A stretch of 43,712 bases of DNA from Gammaproteobacteria bacterium (lineage in GTDB: Bacteria; Pseudomonadota; Gammaproteobacteria; UBA9214), in contig JAOUBY010000010.1 of the NCBI GenBank assembly GCA_029860045.1, forward strand, positions 1 through 43,712, given 5' to 3'. Every line of letters starts with the position of its first letter. Within the stretch, counting starts at the first letter, position 1. The notes under the pieces are model-generated. The model was not told the DNA's origin, ran no database searches, and was given only the letters and a program-made list of their open reading frames with translations. Made by a program: the position numbers and the translations under genes. Below are positions 19,622 to 30,266 of the stretch, piece after piece.

Positions 19622-20884
19622 TCAGGCAGAAAACATGCCCTTCAGCATGAAGAAGAACAGGATAGACAGGATAGCGCCGGCGGGCAGTGTGATGATCCAT
19701 GACATAAAGATGTTGCGGACCACGCGCAGGTCGAGTGCGGCGATGCCACGTGCCATGCCGACGCCCAGTACCGCGCCAACCAGCGTGTGCGTGGTTGAGA
19801 TCGGGATGCCGGTACCGGATGCCATGACCACGGTAGTAGCCGCGGCCAGTTCTGCTGAAAACCCGCGACTGGGCGTCAGCTCGGTAATTTTCTTGCCAAC
19901 GGTGGCGATCACGCGATAGCCGTACATCGTCAGGCCAAGCACGATACCGCCGCCACCGAGCAGCAGGACCCATACCGGCAATGCCGATTTTTGTGCCAGC
20001 TCGCCACCACTGTTGACGATGCTGATAACGGCAGCAACCGGGCCGACGGCATTGGCGACATCATTGGAGCCATGTGCAAACGCCATCGAACATGCAGTGA
20101 TCAGCATCAGAACTGCAAATATTTTTTCGACGTTGGTGTAGTGAAAGTCACGGTCGGCACTCGGGTCGAACTTGACGCGCCTGATCATCAGGATACCGAG
20201 CAGCATGATTATGAATCCGCAGCCGATGGCGGTCACATAGCTTTCCAGTGTGGTGAATTCCAGGCCAATGTGCTTGAGACCCTTGAGCAGCGTGACCAGC
20301 GAAATCATGAAGCCGGCCAGGAACATATAGATCGGAACATAGCGCCGGGCGTTACCCATCGGGTCGGCAGTGTTGAGGATAAGACGCTGCACACTGGTGA
20401 ATATCACATAGGCGATAATTCCGGCCAGTAGCGGCGAGGCGACCCAGCTCATCACGATGGATCCAACCTTGCCCCACTTCACGGCATCCATACCGATGCC
20501 GACAATGGCAAAACCGATAATTGCGCCAACGATCGAGTGCGTGGTGGATACCGGCCAGCCCAGCCATGAGGCGATCAGCAGCCAGATACCTGCTGCCAGC
20601 AAGGCAGCCAGCATGCCATAGATCAGCAACTCCGGTGTGCCGGACAGGGAGCTGGCGTCAATAATGCCCTTGCGTATGGTGGCGGTTACCTGGCCGCCTG
20701 CCAGCACTGCGCCGGTGAATTCAAATACCGCCGCAATCAGGATCGCCTGCCGAATGGTAATTGCACCAGAGCCAACCGAGGTGGCCATGGCGTTGGCCAC
20801 GTCATTTGCCCCGATACCCCATGCCATGAACAGGCCAAATACGGCAGCCAGGCTCAGGAACACAACTGCATATTCAAGTTCCAT
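19622..20884 (-). CDS. Inorganic phosphate transporter, PiT family
   Basis: GANDVANAMATSVGSGAIT and AHGSNDVANAVGPVAAV repeats. Confidence 0.96.
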   Translation of the reverse strand: MELEYAVVFLSLAAVFGLFMAWGIGANDVANAMATSVGSGAITIRQAILIAAVFEFTGAVLAGGQVTATIRKGIIDASSLSGTPELLIYGMLAALLAAGIWLLIASWLGWPVSTTHSIVGAIIGFAIVGIGMDAVKWGKVGSIVMSWVASPLLAGIIAYVIFTSVQRLILNTADPMGNARRYVPIYMFLAGFMISLVTLLKGLKHIGLEFTTLESYVTAIGCGFIIMLLGILMIRRVKFDPSADRDFHYTNVEKIFAVLMLITACSMAFAHGSNDVANAVGPVAAVISIVNSGGELAQKSALPVWVLLLGGGGIVLGLTMYGYRVIATVGKKITELTPSRGFSAELAAATTVVMASGTGIPISTTHTLVGAVLGVGMARGIAALDLRVVRNIFMSWIITLPAGAILSILFFFMLKGMFSA

Positions 20885-20892
20885 GCAGCCCC

Positions 20893-21570
20893 CTACTTTG
20901 CCAGCAACAGTTCAAGACGACTGCCGACCTGCTGCGCGCGGTCACCGAGATCGCCGATCCAGTCGATAATCTTGTACTGGAACATAACGTCGATTGGCGG
21001 CAGTTCCTTTTCCACGGCGGCAAGACCGGTACGGATGTGGACCTGCATGCGGTCGGTATCATGCTCGATTTCATCGAGCTGATGGATCATGGAGGCAACC
21101 AGCTTGACCTCGTTGCCGCGAAAGCCGGTCTCGACCAGTTCATCGAGTTCATTGATTGCCTGTTGCGCCTGTGCACAGGCATCAATGGAGCGCGCCACGA
21201 ACTCGCGTATCTGCGGGCCAAGCGTTTCCGGGAACTCCATTTTCCGGCCCAGTATGAGACCAGCGATATCCTTTGCCTTGTTGGCGACCTTGTCCTGCAT
21301 GGTCAACAACTCAAGCAGGTCGCGGCGTGCGACCGGCATAAACAGGCTGTTTGGCATGCGCAGGCGCAGATGCCGTTTCAGGCGATCGGCAAGCTTTTCA
21401 AGTTCCGAGATCTTTTGCTGCTGCCGGGCTGCTTCGTCCCAGTCCTTGCTCAGTACAGCATCGAAATAGGGCAGCAGTTGTGCAGTACATTCCTGCACGC
21501 TGGCCATGTGTTCCTGCAGGGGTTTGAACGGCGAACTACCGAACAACCCTGATATGGGGGCTTTTGGCAT
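20893..21570 (-). CDS. DUF47/TIGR00153 family PhoU-like putative phosphate transport regulator
   Basis: 225-aa helical protein directly upstream of PiT; FGSSPFKPLQEHM... Confidence 0.93.
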   Translation of the reverse strand: MPKAPISGLFGSSPFKPLQEHMASVQECTAQLLPYFDAVLSKDWDEAARQQQKISELEKLADRLKRHLRLRMPNSLFMPVARRDLLELLTMQDKVANKAKDIAGLILGRKMEFPETLGPQIREFVARSIDACAQAQQAINELDELVETGFRGNEVKLVASMIHQLDEIEHDTDRMQVHIRTGLAAVEKELPPIDVMFQYKIIDWIGDLGDRAQQVGSRLELLLAK

Positions 21571-21582
21571 GTTGTCTCCTGT

Positions 21583-21625
21583 GGCACTGCCTGTCAGTGC
21601 CGGCTCTCAATGCTGTTATCAGCAT
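21583..21625 (-). promoter_or_regulatory. Two tandem hairpins in the 5' leader of the DUF47-PiT transcript
   Basis: Forward strand GGCACTG-cctgt-CAGTGCC (21583-21601) and ATGCTG-ttat-CAGCAT (21610-21625). Confidence 0.6.
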
Positions 21626-21657
21626 CGACGTTATTCAAGACTTCTGGTTCGCGGCGC

Positions 21658-21685
21658 AGTGTACAAAATCTTTTGAGGATGACAA
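21658..21685 (-). promoter_or_regulatory. Putative sigma-70 promoter of DUF47-PiT
   Basis: Reverse strand TTGTCA-N16-TACACT. Confidence 0.5.
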
Positions 21686-21715
21686 GCATTTTTTTCGCTT
21701 TTTTTCGGGCGGTGT

Positions 21716-22783
<1,068 letters not shown>

Positions 22784-22866
22784 CTACCGTGCATGTTGGC
22801 CGGGGTCAGTCCCCCGTGGTGGCCAGCCGGGTACCGCCGGTCGGCCCGGGCGTGTAAGCTGTTTGC

Positions 22867-23436
22867 ATGCCGATCAAGCAGATAAATCAGTTTGTTAGCA
22901 CGGTTTTCGTGGACAGCCTGCTAGGCAGCGACCCTGCACCACTGTCCGGCTGGTATGCCGTACCGATGGCGTTGGAACAGGCCGACCGGTTGTGCCAGGC
23001 GGCGCAGCAGGCCATCCAGGCACGGCTGCGTGCCGGTGCATCCTGTTTTCAGCAGCGCCTGCTGGCGCTGATTTGTTGTGACGTGTCACCGGCAGTCACC
23101 CGGTCCCGCTACAACGAACTGGTGCAAACGGCCACGAACACGCGTGAGCGTGCCCTGCTGGAGCTGGTGTACGGGCAATGGCTGGCAAGCCGCAAGCTGA
23201 TGCCGGCCATGCGGCACCTGGAGGACGGTTTCCGGATGGCGTCCCCGTTACTGGCAAGTGAGGATTACTTCCGGCTGTTGCGCCGTCATGAGCGCCTCGC
23301 CTGCCTGGTCTTTACTGCACAGGCGTCCAGTGCGCAGGATTTGCCGGAGCTGCTGACCGAGGCGGCGGTAACAGAATGCCTGCAAGGGCGGGTGCGCCGC
23401 TCCACTGCACGCAATCACCAGGATACGCTGGGGTGA
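22867..23436 (+). CDS. Hypothetical protein
   Basis: 189-aa ORF with RBS spacing to the downstream transporter; no family recognised. Confidence 0.75.
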   Translation: MPIKQINQFVSTVFVDSLLGSDPAPLSGWYAVPMALEQADRLCQAAQQAIQARLRAGASCFQQRLLALICCDVSPAVTRSRYNELVQTATNTRERALLELVYGQWLASRKLMPAMRHLEDGFRMASPLLASEDYFRLLRRHERLACLVFTAQASSAQDLPELLTEAAVTECLQGRVRRSTARNHQDTLG

Positions 23437-23443
23437 GCATGTC

Positions 23444-24382
23444 ATGTCACTGCTGATCGCGGGTTGTCGCCTGGTTGCCAACCAGCTGGCGCCGATCACC
23501 CTGCTGGGTGCCGTCGCGGCCTACCTGTACCCGCCGTTGTTCATGGTGTTCAAGAGCAGTTTCCTGTGGTTCTTTGCCGCCACCATGTTTGCCATGGGCG
23601 TCGTGCTTGACGCCAGGGAGCTGCGCAACACGCTGCGTAAACCTGCTCGCATCGGGCTGGGTGTGATGACACAGTTTACCGTGATGCCGCTGCTGGGTTT
23701 CATTGCGGCCCTGCTGGCGCCGTTGCCGGAAACCATCAAGCTGGGCTTTATCATTGTGGCCTGCGCGCCCGGTGCCATGGCCAGTAACGTGATGGTGTAC
23801 CTGGCCGGTGGTGCGGTGGCGTTCTCCGTGGCGATGACCACGGTTGCCACGTTCCTGTCGCCGTTGCTGACGCCGTTGCTGGTGGAGTGGCTGGGCGGTG
23901 TATTCCTGGAGATCCCGTTCTGGCCGATGATGCAGACCATCATCCTGACCGTGGTGTTACCACTGTGGCTGGGCATGTGGCTGAGCCGTTTCCTCAGTAA
24001 CCGTCTTGAGCTTGCACGCATTATCTCGCCGGCGGTGGCGGCTATCGCCATTGTCATCATTTGCAGCTACGCGGTTGCTGCCAACCAGGAACGCATTGCG
24101 GTGGTCGGTGGCTGGGTAATTCTGATGGTGATTCTGCTCAATGCGCTGGGTTATGCCGCTGGCTGGTGGCTGGCGCGGTTATACGGTTTTGATGCCAACC
24201 ACCGTCTGACGCTGGCGATTGAGATCGGCATGCAGAATGCAGGGCTGGGTGTAGCGCTGGCCCTCAAGCACTTCGCCCCGGAGGCGGCGCTGCCCGGCGC
24301 CCTGTTTGCTTTCTGGTGCATCCTGACCGCGGCCGGTGCCAGTTCCTGGCTGCGCCGCCGGCACGATATTCTCGCAACATAA
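23444..24382 (+). CDS. Bile acid:sodium symporter (BASS) family transporter
   Basis: 312 aa, multiple TM helices; MFAMGVVLDARELR, IVACAPGAMASNVMVYLAGG, IEIGMQNAGLGVAL. Confidence 0.92.
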   Translation: MSLLIAGCRLVANQLAPITLLGAVAAYLYPPLFMVFKSSFLWFFAATMFAMGVVLDARELRNTLRKPARIGLGVMTQFTVMPLLGFIAALLAPLPETIKLGFIIVACAPGAMASNVMVYLAGGAVAFSVAMTTVATFLSPLLTPLLVEWLGGVFLEIPFWPMMQTIILTVVLPLWLGMWLSRFLSNRLELARIISPAVAAIAIVIICSYAVAANQERIAVVGGWVILMVILLNALGYAAGWWLARLYGFDANHRLTLAIEIGMQNAGLGVALALKHFAPEAALPGALFAFWCILTAAGASSWLRRRHDILAT

Positions 24383-24452
24383 GCCTTTTAAGACTTTAAA
24401 AACAACAAGATAGATAGAGCTCCCCTGCCAGGGGGAAATGCGCAATCAGCGC

Positions 24453-24479
24453 TAAAGCTTTCCCTTCTCCCGCCGATAG
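24453..24479 (+). promoter_or_regulatory. Sigma-28 (FliA)-type promoter
   Basis: TAAAGCTT-tcccttctccc (11 nt)-GCCGATAG vs consensus TAAAGTTT-N11-GCCGATAA: 14/16 with exact spacing. Confidence 0.8.
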
Positions 24480-24485
24480 CCATTA

Positions 24486-24630
24486 CAAGAGCGTCATAGA
24501 ACAGCGCTTTGTGAAACAGGTCTGGCACGCCGGATCCATTTCAGAAAGGGTTTTTTCATTGCACTGTGCACGTAAGGCTCCTCCGACGCTGAAAAGCGTT
24601 TTCCAACCCGCCGAAAGGCGGGTTTTTTTT
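24486..24630 (+). ncRNA. Candidate sigma-28-dependent small RNA (about 140-145 nt)
   Basis: Starts about 7 nt after the sigma-28 -10 element, ends at the intrinsic terminator; contains a long symmetric stem-loop (24507-24548), anti-SD-like GGCTCCTCC (24576-24584) and a GAAA-tetraloop hairpin (24586-24599). TSS is predicted, not observed. Confidence 0.65.
24605..24630 (+). terminator. Rho-independent terminator
   Basis: AACCCGCC-GAAA-GGCGGGTT followed by a T run (8 T in total from 24623). Confidence 0.95.
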
Positions 24631-24654
24631 GCCTTTCTGATGGTGTTTTTATTT

Positions 24655-24682
24655 GCGGCAGGAGCGCCTTGCAGGCGCGATT
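24655..24682. repeat. Single REP-like arm
   Basis: gcggcaggagcgccttgcaggcgcgatt; same core as 18019-18090 and 18674-18740. Confidence 0.8.
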
Positions 24683-24707
24683 GAAACTCACGCAGCGTCG
24701 CGAATTA

Positions 24708-26202
<1,495 letters not shown>

Positions 26203-26219
26203 AGTGTTCGGTCAGTCGA

Positions 26220-28523
26220 TCAGGATTCTTCAGCTGCAGCAGGTATTGGTGCTTCCCACGGCTCGACAAACTTGCAATCCTGTTGCGGGCAGACCCGCTG
26301 GGTGCCGGAACGCTTGGTGGTCTTGATCGACGTAATCGGCCAGTGACAGGTCGGGCAGGGTTGTGCCAGCGGTTCATTCCAGATCGCATAGTCGCAGTCC
26401 GGGTAACGTGCGCAGGAGTAGAAGATCTTGCCGCGCCTGGACTTGCGCTTGAGTATGTTGCCCTTTTTGCACTGTGGGCACTGCACGCCGGAGTCTTCCG
26501 GTTTTTCCAGCGGTTCGATGTATTTGCAGTTCGGATAATTGCTGCAACCGATAAACTTGCCGTAACGGCCGCTGCGGATAATCAGGTCGGATTCACAGTC
26601 GGGGCACTTGCGGCCCTCGACCACCTCGGGTTCGCCGCTGCCGCGTTCATCATCGACATTACGGGTGTAGTCACATTCAGGGTAACCGCTGCAGCCGATA
26701 AAGCGGCCGCGCCGGCCGAGGCGTATGTTCAGCGGCTTGCTGCACTTGGGGCATTCCTCGTCGGTTGCTTCGGTGGTGACATCGCTGCGCGAAACGCTGG
26801 TTTCCTTGTCATCAACCAGGTTCTTGAAGGGTTTCCAGAAATCCTGCATCAGTGGGACCCAGTCCTTTTCGCCACGAGCCACGGCATCGAGCTCATCCTC
26901 CAGTCGCGCGGTAAAATCATAGTCGACGTACTGCGTAAAATGTTCGGTCAGGAATTTGCTCACCACGCGGCCGACGTCGGTCGGATAGAAACGCTTTTTT
27001 TCCAGCGTGACATATTCGCGTGCCTGCAGGGTCGAGATAATGGTTGCGTAGGTGGATGGTCGTCCGATGCCATGCTCTTCCAGTGTCTTCACCAGGCTCG
27101 CTTCCGAGTAGCGCGGTGGTGGCTCGGTAAAGTGCTGGTCTGCACGGATGTCTTTCAGTTTGCAGGTATCGCCTTTCTCCATCGGCGGCAGCAGTTTTTC
27201 ATCACCATCACCCTTCTTGTCGTCCTCACCTTCCTGGTAGACCGCCATAAAACCGGGATCGACCACCACCGAGCCGGTGGCGCGCAGCCGATTATCCTTG
27301 CCGCAGGCGAAGTCGACGCTGACCGTGTTTATGGTTGCGTGAATCATCTGGCACGCGATGGTGCGTTTCCAGATCAGGTTGTACAACTTGAGCTGTTCGG
27401 CGCTGAGATATTTGCTTATTTCATCGGGAGTGTTGCGAATCGAGGTCGGACGGATGGCCTCGTGTGCTTCCTGTGCATTTTTCGCCTTGGTTTTGTAAAC
27501 ACGGGGCGAGTCCGGCAAGGCCTTTTCACTGTAGCGTTCCGGGATGTAGGCGCGCAGCTCATCGAGCGCATCCTGCGCCAGGTTTACCGAGTCGGTACGC
27601 ATGTAGGTGATCAGGCCGACCGTGTCACCACCAATGTCCATGCCTTCATAGAGCTGTTGTGCAACGCGCATGGTACGGCTTGCAGTGAAGCCCAGTTTGC
27701 GCGAGGCCTCCTGTTGCAGCGTCGAGGTGGTAAACGGCGCCGCCGGGTTGCGCTTGCGCTGTTTCTTTTCAACTTCTTCAACGACCAGCTGTCCATTCGC
27801 GGCCTTGAGCAGTTCCTCGCGTGCCTGGTTGGCGGACTTGTCGTTATTGATGCTGAACTGCTTGAGCTTTTCATCGTGCAGATACGTAAGGCGCGCAACG
27901 AAATCCTGCTTGTCCCTGCTCAGGTCGCCTTCCAGTGTCCAGTACTCGCGCGGTTTGAAATTCTCGATCTCGATCTCGCGCTCCACGATCATGCACAGCG
28001 CGGGGCTTTGCACGCGACCGGCCGACAGGCCTCGCCGGATTTTCTTCCACAGCAGTGGCGACAGGTTGAATCCAACCAGGTAGTCCAGCGCACGGCGTGC
28101 CTGCTGGGCGTTGATAAGTTCGGTGGAAAGCCCGCGTGCGTGTTCGAGCGCCTCGTTGACCGCGCGCTTGGTGATTTCATTGAACACCACCCGGTGTACC
28201 GGCTTGTCTCCGAGCGCCTTGCTCTGTTTGAGCAGTTCGCACAGGTGCCAGGAGATGGCCTCACCCTCGCGGTCCGGGTCAGTCGCAAGATACAGGGCGT
28301 CAGACTTTTTCATTGCCTTGACGATGCTGTCGACGTGTTTCGAGTTACGCTCGATCAACTGGTACTTCATGGCGAAGTCGTGATCGGTGTCGACAGCACC
28401 CTCCTTGGGAATGAGGTCGCGCACATGGCCGTACGAGGCCATGACATCAAAACCCTTGCCGAGATATTTCTTGATGGTCTTGCACTTGGCAGGCGACTCA
28501 ACGATGACGAGATTCTTGCTCAT
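26220..28523 (-). CDS. topA: DNA topoisomerase I
   Basis: 767 aa, TOPRIM (LVIVESPAKCKTIKKYLG), GLITYMRTDSVNL active site, multiple C-terminal CxxC zinc ribbons. Confidence 0.98.
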   Translation of the reverse strand: MSKNLVIVESPAKCKTIKKYLGKGFDVMASYGHVRDLIPKEGAVDTDHDFAMKYQLIERNSKHVDSIVKAMKKSDALYLATDPDREGEAISWHLCELLKQSKALGDKPVHRVVFNEITKRAVNEALEHARGLSTELINAQQARRALDYLVGFNLSPLLWKKIRRGLSAGRVQSPALCMIVEREIEIENFKPREYWTLEGDLSRDKQDFVARLTYLHDEKLKQFSINNDKSANQAREELLKAANGQLVVEEVEKKQRKRNPAAPFTTSTLQQEASRKLGFTASRTMRVAQQLYEGMDIGGDTVGLITYMRTDSVNLAQDALDELRAYIPERYSEKALPDSPRVYKTKAKNAQEAHEAIRPTSIRNTPDEISKYLSAEQLKLYNLIWKRTIACQMIHATINTVSVDFACGKDNRLRATGSVVVDPGFMAVYQEGEDDKKGDGDEKLLPPMEKGDTCKLKDIRADQHFTEPPPRYSEASLVKTLEEHGIGRPSTYATIISTLQAREYVTLEKKRFYPTDVGRVVSKFLTEHFTQYVDYDFTARLEDELDAVARGEKDWVPLMQDFWKPFKNLVDDKETSVSRSDVTTEATDEECPKCSKPLNIRLGRRGRFIGCSGYPECDYTRNVDDERGSGEPEVVEGRKCPDCESDLIIRSGRYGKFIGCSNYPNCKYIEPLEKPEDSGVQCPQCKKGNILKRKSRRGKIFYSCARYPDCDYAIWNEPLAQPCPTCHWPITSIKTTKRSGTQRVCPQQDCKFVEPWEAPIPAAAEES

Positions 28524-28570
28524 GGCAATCGGAGGTGTTCTGGCCGGTTAGACGGCCTGGTCAGGGTCAT

Positions 28571-29044
28571 TCAGTGCAGGCAGCGGATGCTATCATCGAA
28601 AACAAGGTCCTCGACCCAGGCATAGGCGGCCTCTTCACCGGGTTGGTTGAACAGCACCATCAGGATCACCCATTTCATCTGGTCGAGGTCGAAGTCATCA
28701 CTTTCCAGCGCCATGGCACGATCAATAGCGAGCTCACGGGAATCCGGGTTCAGGATGCCCATTTGTTCGAGAAACAGGATGAAGCCGCGGCACTCGGTGT
28801 CGAGCCGTCCCATTTCCTCACTGGAGAAATGCCGGATCGAGTACTCTGCCTGGGCGGCCGGTGTGCTGTCGCCATTGGCAAGGCCTTCCATCCACAGGAA
28901 GGCACGGTCAATTTCCCGACTTGGGAAACCGGCCTTGCTAAGTTCCTGCTGCACGCTCTCACGGTCCGGGGTAATCGGGCCGTCATCATCCATATAGTAG
29001 TTCTCGAACAGGTACATGAGCACGTCGAAGACGTTTTCTTTCAT
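28571..29044 (-). CDS. smg: Smg family protein (DUF494)
   Basis: MKENVFDVLMYLFENYYMDD...; located next to dprA and topA. Confidence 0.95.
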   Translation of the reverse strand: MKENVFDVLMYLFENYYMDDDGPITPDRESVQQELSKAGFPSREIDRAFLWMEGLANGDSTPAAQAEYSIRHFSSEEMGRLDTECRGFILFLEQMGILNPDSRELAIDRAMALESDDFDLDQMKWVILMVLFNQPGEEAAYAWVEDLVFDDSIRCLH

Positions 29045-29055
29045 TACTAACCCTT

Positions 29056-30183
29056 CTATTTCAATCGGTTATAGATGCCGCCGGGGCTGGAGGCGACATG
29101 GCCATCCATCTCAAGTTGAAGCAGCATGGAGGAAACTTCCGCTGGCGTCAATCCACTCATGGTCACCAGGCGGTCGATTGGAACGGGATCAAATCCCATG
29201 TTCTCAAGTAGTTGCGTGTATTCCTCGGCCAGTTGCCCGGATTCATCGCGCGGTGTGTCGGTGTCAGCCCGGTCCGACTGGCAGGCGCTGGCCAGTGGAC
29301 CGAGCTCATCGATAACGTCATGGGCTGTTTCGACCAGTTTCGCCCCCTGGCGGATCAGCAGATGACAGCCGCGCGCCAGCGGGTTGTGAATCGAGCCCGG
29401 GATGGCAAACACCTCGCGCCCCTGCTCGGCGGCCAGCCGGGCGCTGATCAGGGAGCCGGAGCGCAGTGCCGCCTCCACCACCAGTGTGCCCAGGCTCAGT
29501 CCGCTGATGATGCGGTTACGGCGCGGAAAATTTTCCGCCAGCGGGGGTGTGCCCGTCGGGAATTCGGATACCAGCGCACCGCGTTCTGCTATACGCCTGG
29601 CCAGGTCGCGATTGCTGGCGGGATAGACGCGGTCCAGCCCGGTACCCATGACGGCGATAGTGGCTGTCCCGGCATCCAGTGCGCCCTGGTGGCTGGCGGT
29701 GTCGATACCCAGCGCCAGGCCACTGGTGACGACCAGTCCGGCAGCGGCCAGGTGGCGCGCGAAGTCCGTGGCGGTCTGCTGTCCGGAGGCGCTCGGGTTG
29801 CGGCTACCGACCATGGCCAGTTGCGGCTCGGACAGCAGGGTGGCATCGCCATGCACGTACAGCAGCGGGGGCGGGTCAGGCAATTGTTTCAGTAGCGGCG
29901 GATAGTGCGGGTGCTGCCAGGTCAGGATGTGGTTGCCCGGCTGTTGCAGCCATGCAAGGTCACTTGCCACACCGGGTGAGTCGCTTTCTCGAAGTGCTTC
30001 TATGGCTGGCCGTGACAGGCCCGCCGCACTCAGTTGCGTGCCGGTGGCCGCCAGTATTGCGGATGGACCTGAAAATGAATCAAGTAATAGCCGGAGGGTA
30101 CGGCCGCCGATACCGGCGGCGTGGTGCAGGACAAGCCAGTCCCTGGCTGGATCCGGTGCTGATTGTGATGAGGGTGTTGCCAT
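29056..30183 (-). CDS. dprA: DNA-processing protein DprA
   Basis: Rossmann-like DprA core: MVGSRNPSASGQQTATDFARHLAAAGLVVTSGLALGIDTASHQGAL. Confidence 0.97.
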   Translation of the reverse strand: MATPSSQSAPDPARDWLVLHHAAGIGGRTLRLLLDSFSGPSAILAATGTQLSAAGLSRPAIEALRESDSPGVASDLAWLQQPGNHILTWQHPHYPPLLKQLPDPPPLLYVHGDATLLSEPQLAMVGSRNPSASGQQTATDFARHLAAAGLVVTSGLALGIDTASHQGALDAGTATIAVMGTGLDRVYPASNRDLARRIAERGALVSEFPTGTPPLAENFPRRNRIISGLSLGTLVVEAALRSGSLISARLAAEQGREVFAIPGSIHNPLARGCHLLIRQGAKLVETAHDVIDELGPLASACQSDRADTDTPRDESGQLAEEYTQLLENMGFDPVPIDRLVTMSGLTPAEVSSMLLQLEMDGHVASSPGGIYNRLK

Positions 30184-30266
30184 TGTGATGGCAACTATAA
30201 TGCAATGCCGGCTGTCCGGCTGTCATCTCCTCACCTTCCCTGGTGAGCGAGACGGCTTACCCCTTA

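Noticed and set aside
24386-24436. TTTTAA-GACT-TTAAAA and CCCC-TGCCA-GGGG stems after the BASS gene
   Set aside because: Could be a weak terminator, but no T tract follows the GC-rich stem; not strong enough to call as a feature
24511-24680. Open GTG-initiated + frame running through the candidate sRNA and terminator
   Set aside because: No convincing RBS, reads through the intrinsic terminator into a REP; likely fortuitous, though a short peptide from the sRNA cannot be excluded
24494-24691. 65-aa - strand ORF through the intergenic region left of hemF
   Set aside because: It crosses the strong + strand terminator and a REP arm and has no family resemblance; the interval is better explained as noncoding
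26283-28625. 780-aa + strand ORF covering all of topA in antisense
   Set aside because: topA on the - strand is unambiguous; the long antisense frame is a codon-bias artefact of GC-rich DNA with low-complexity hydrophobic translation and no recognisable domain
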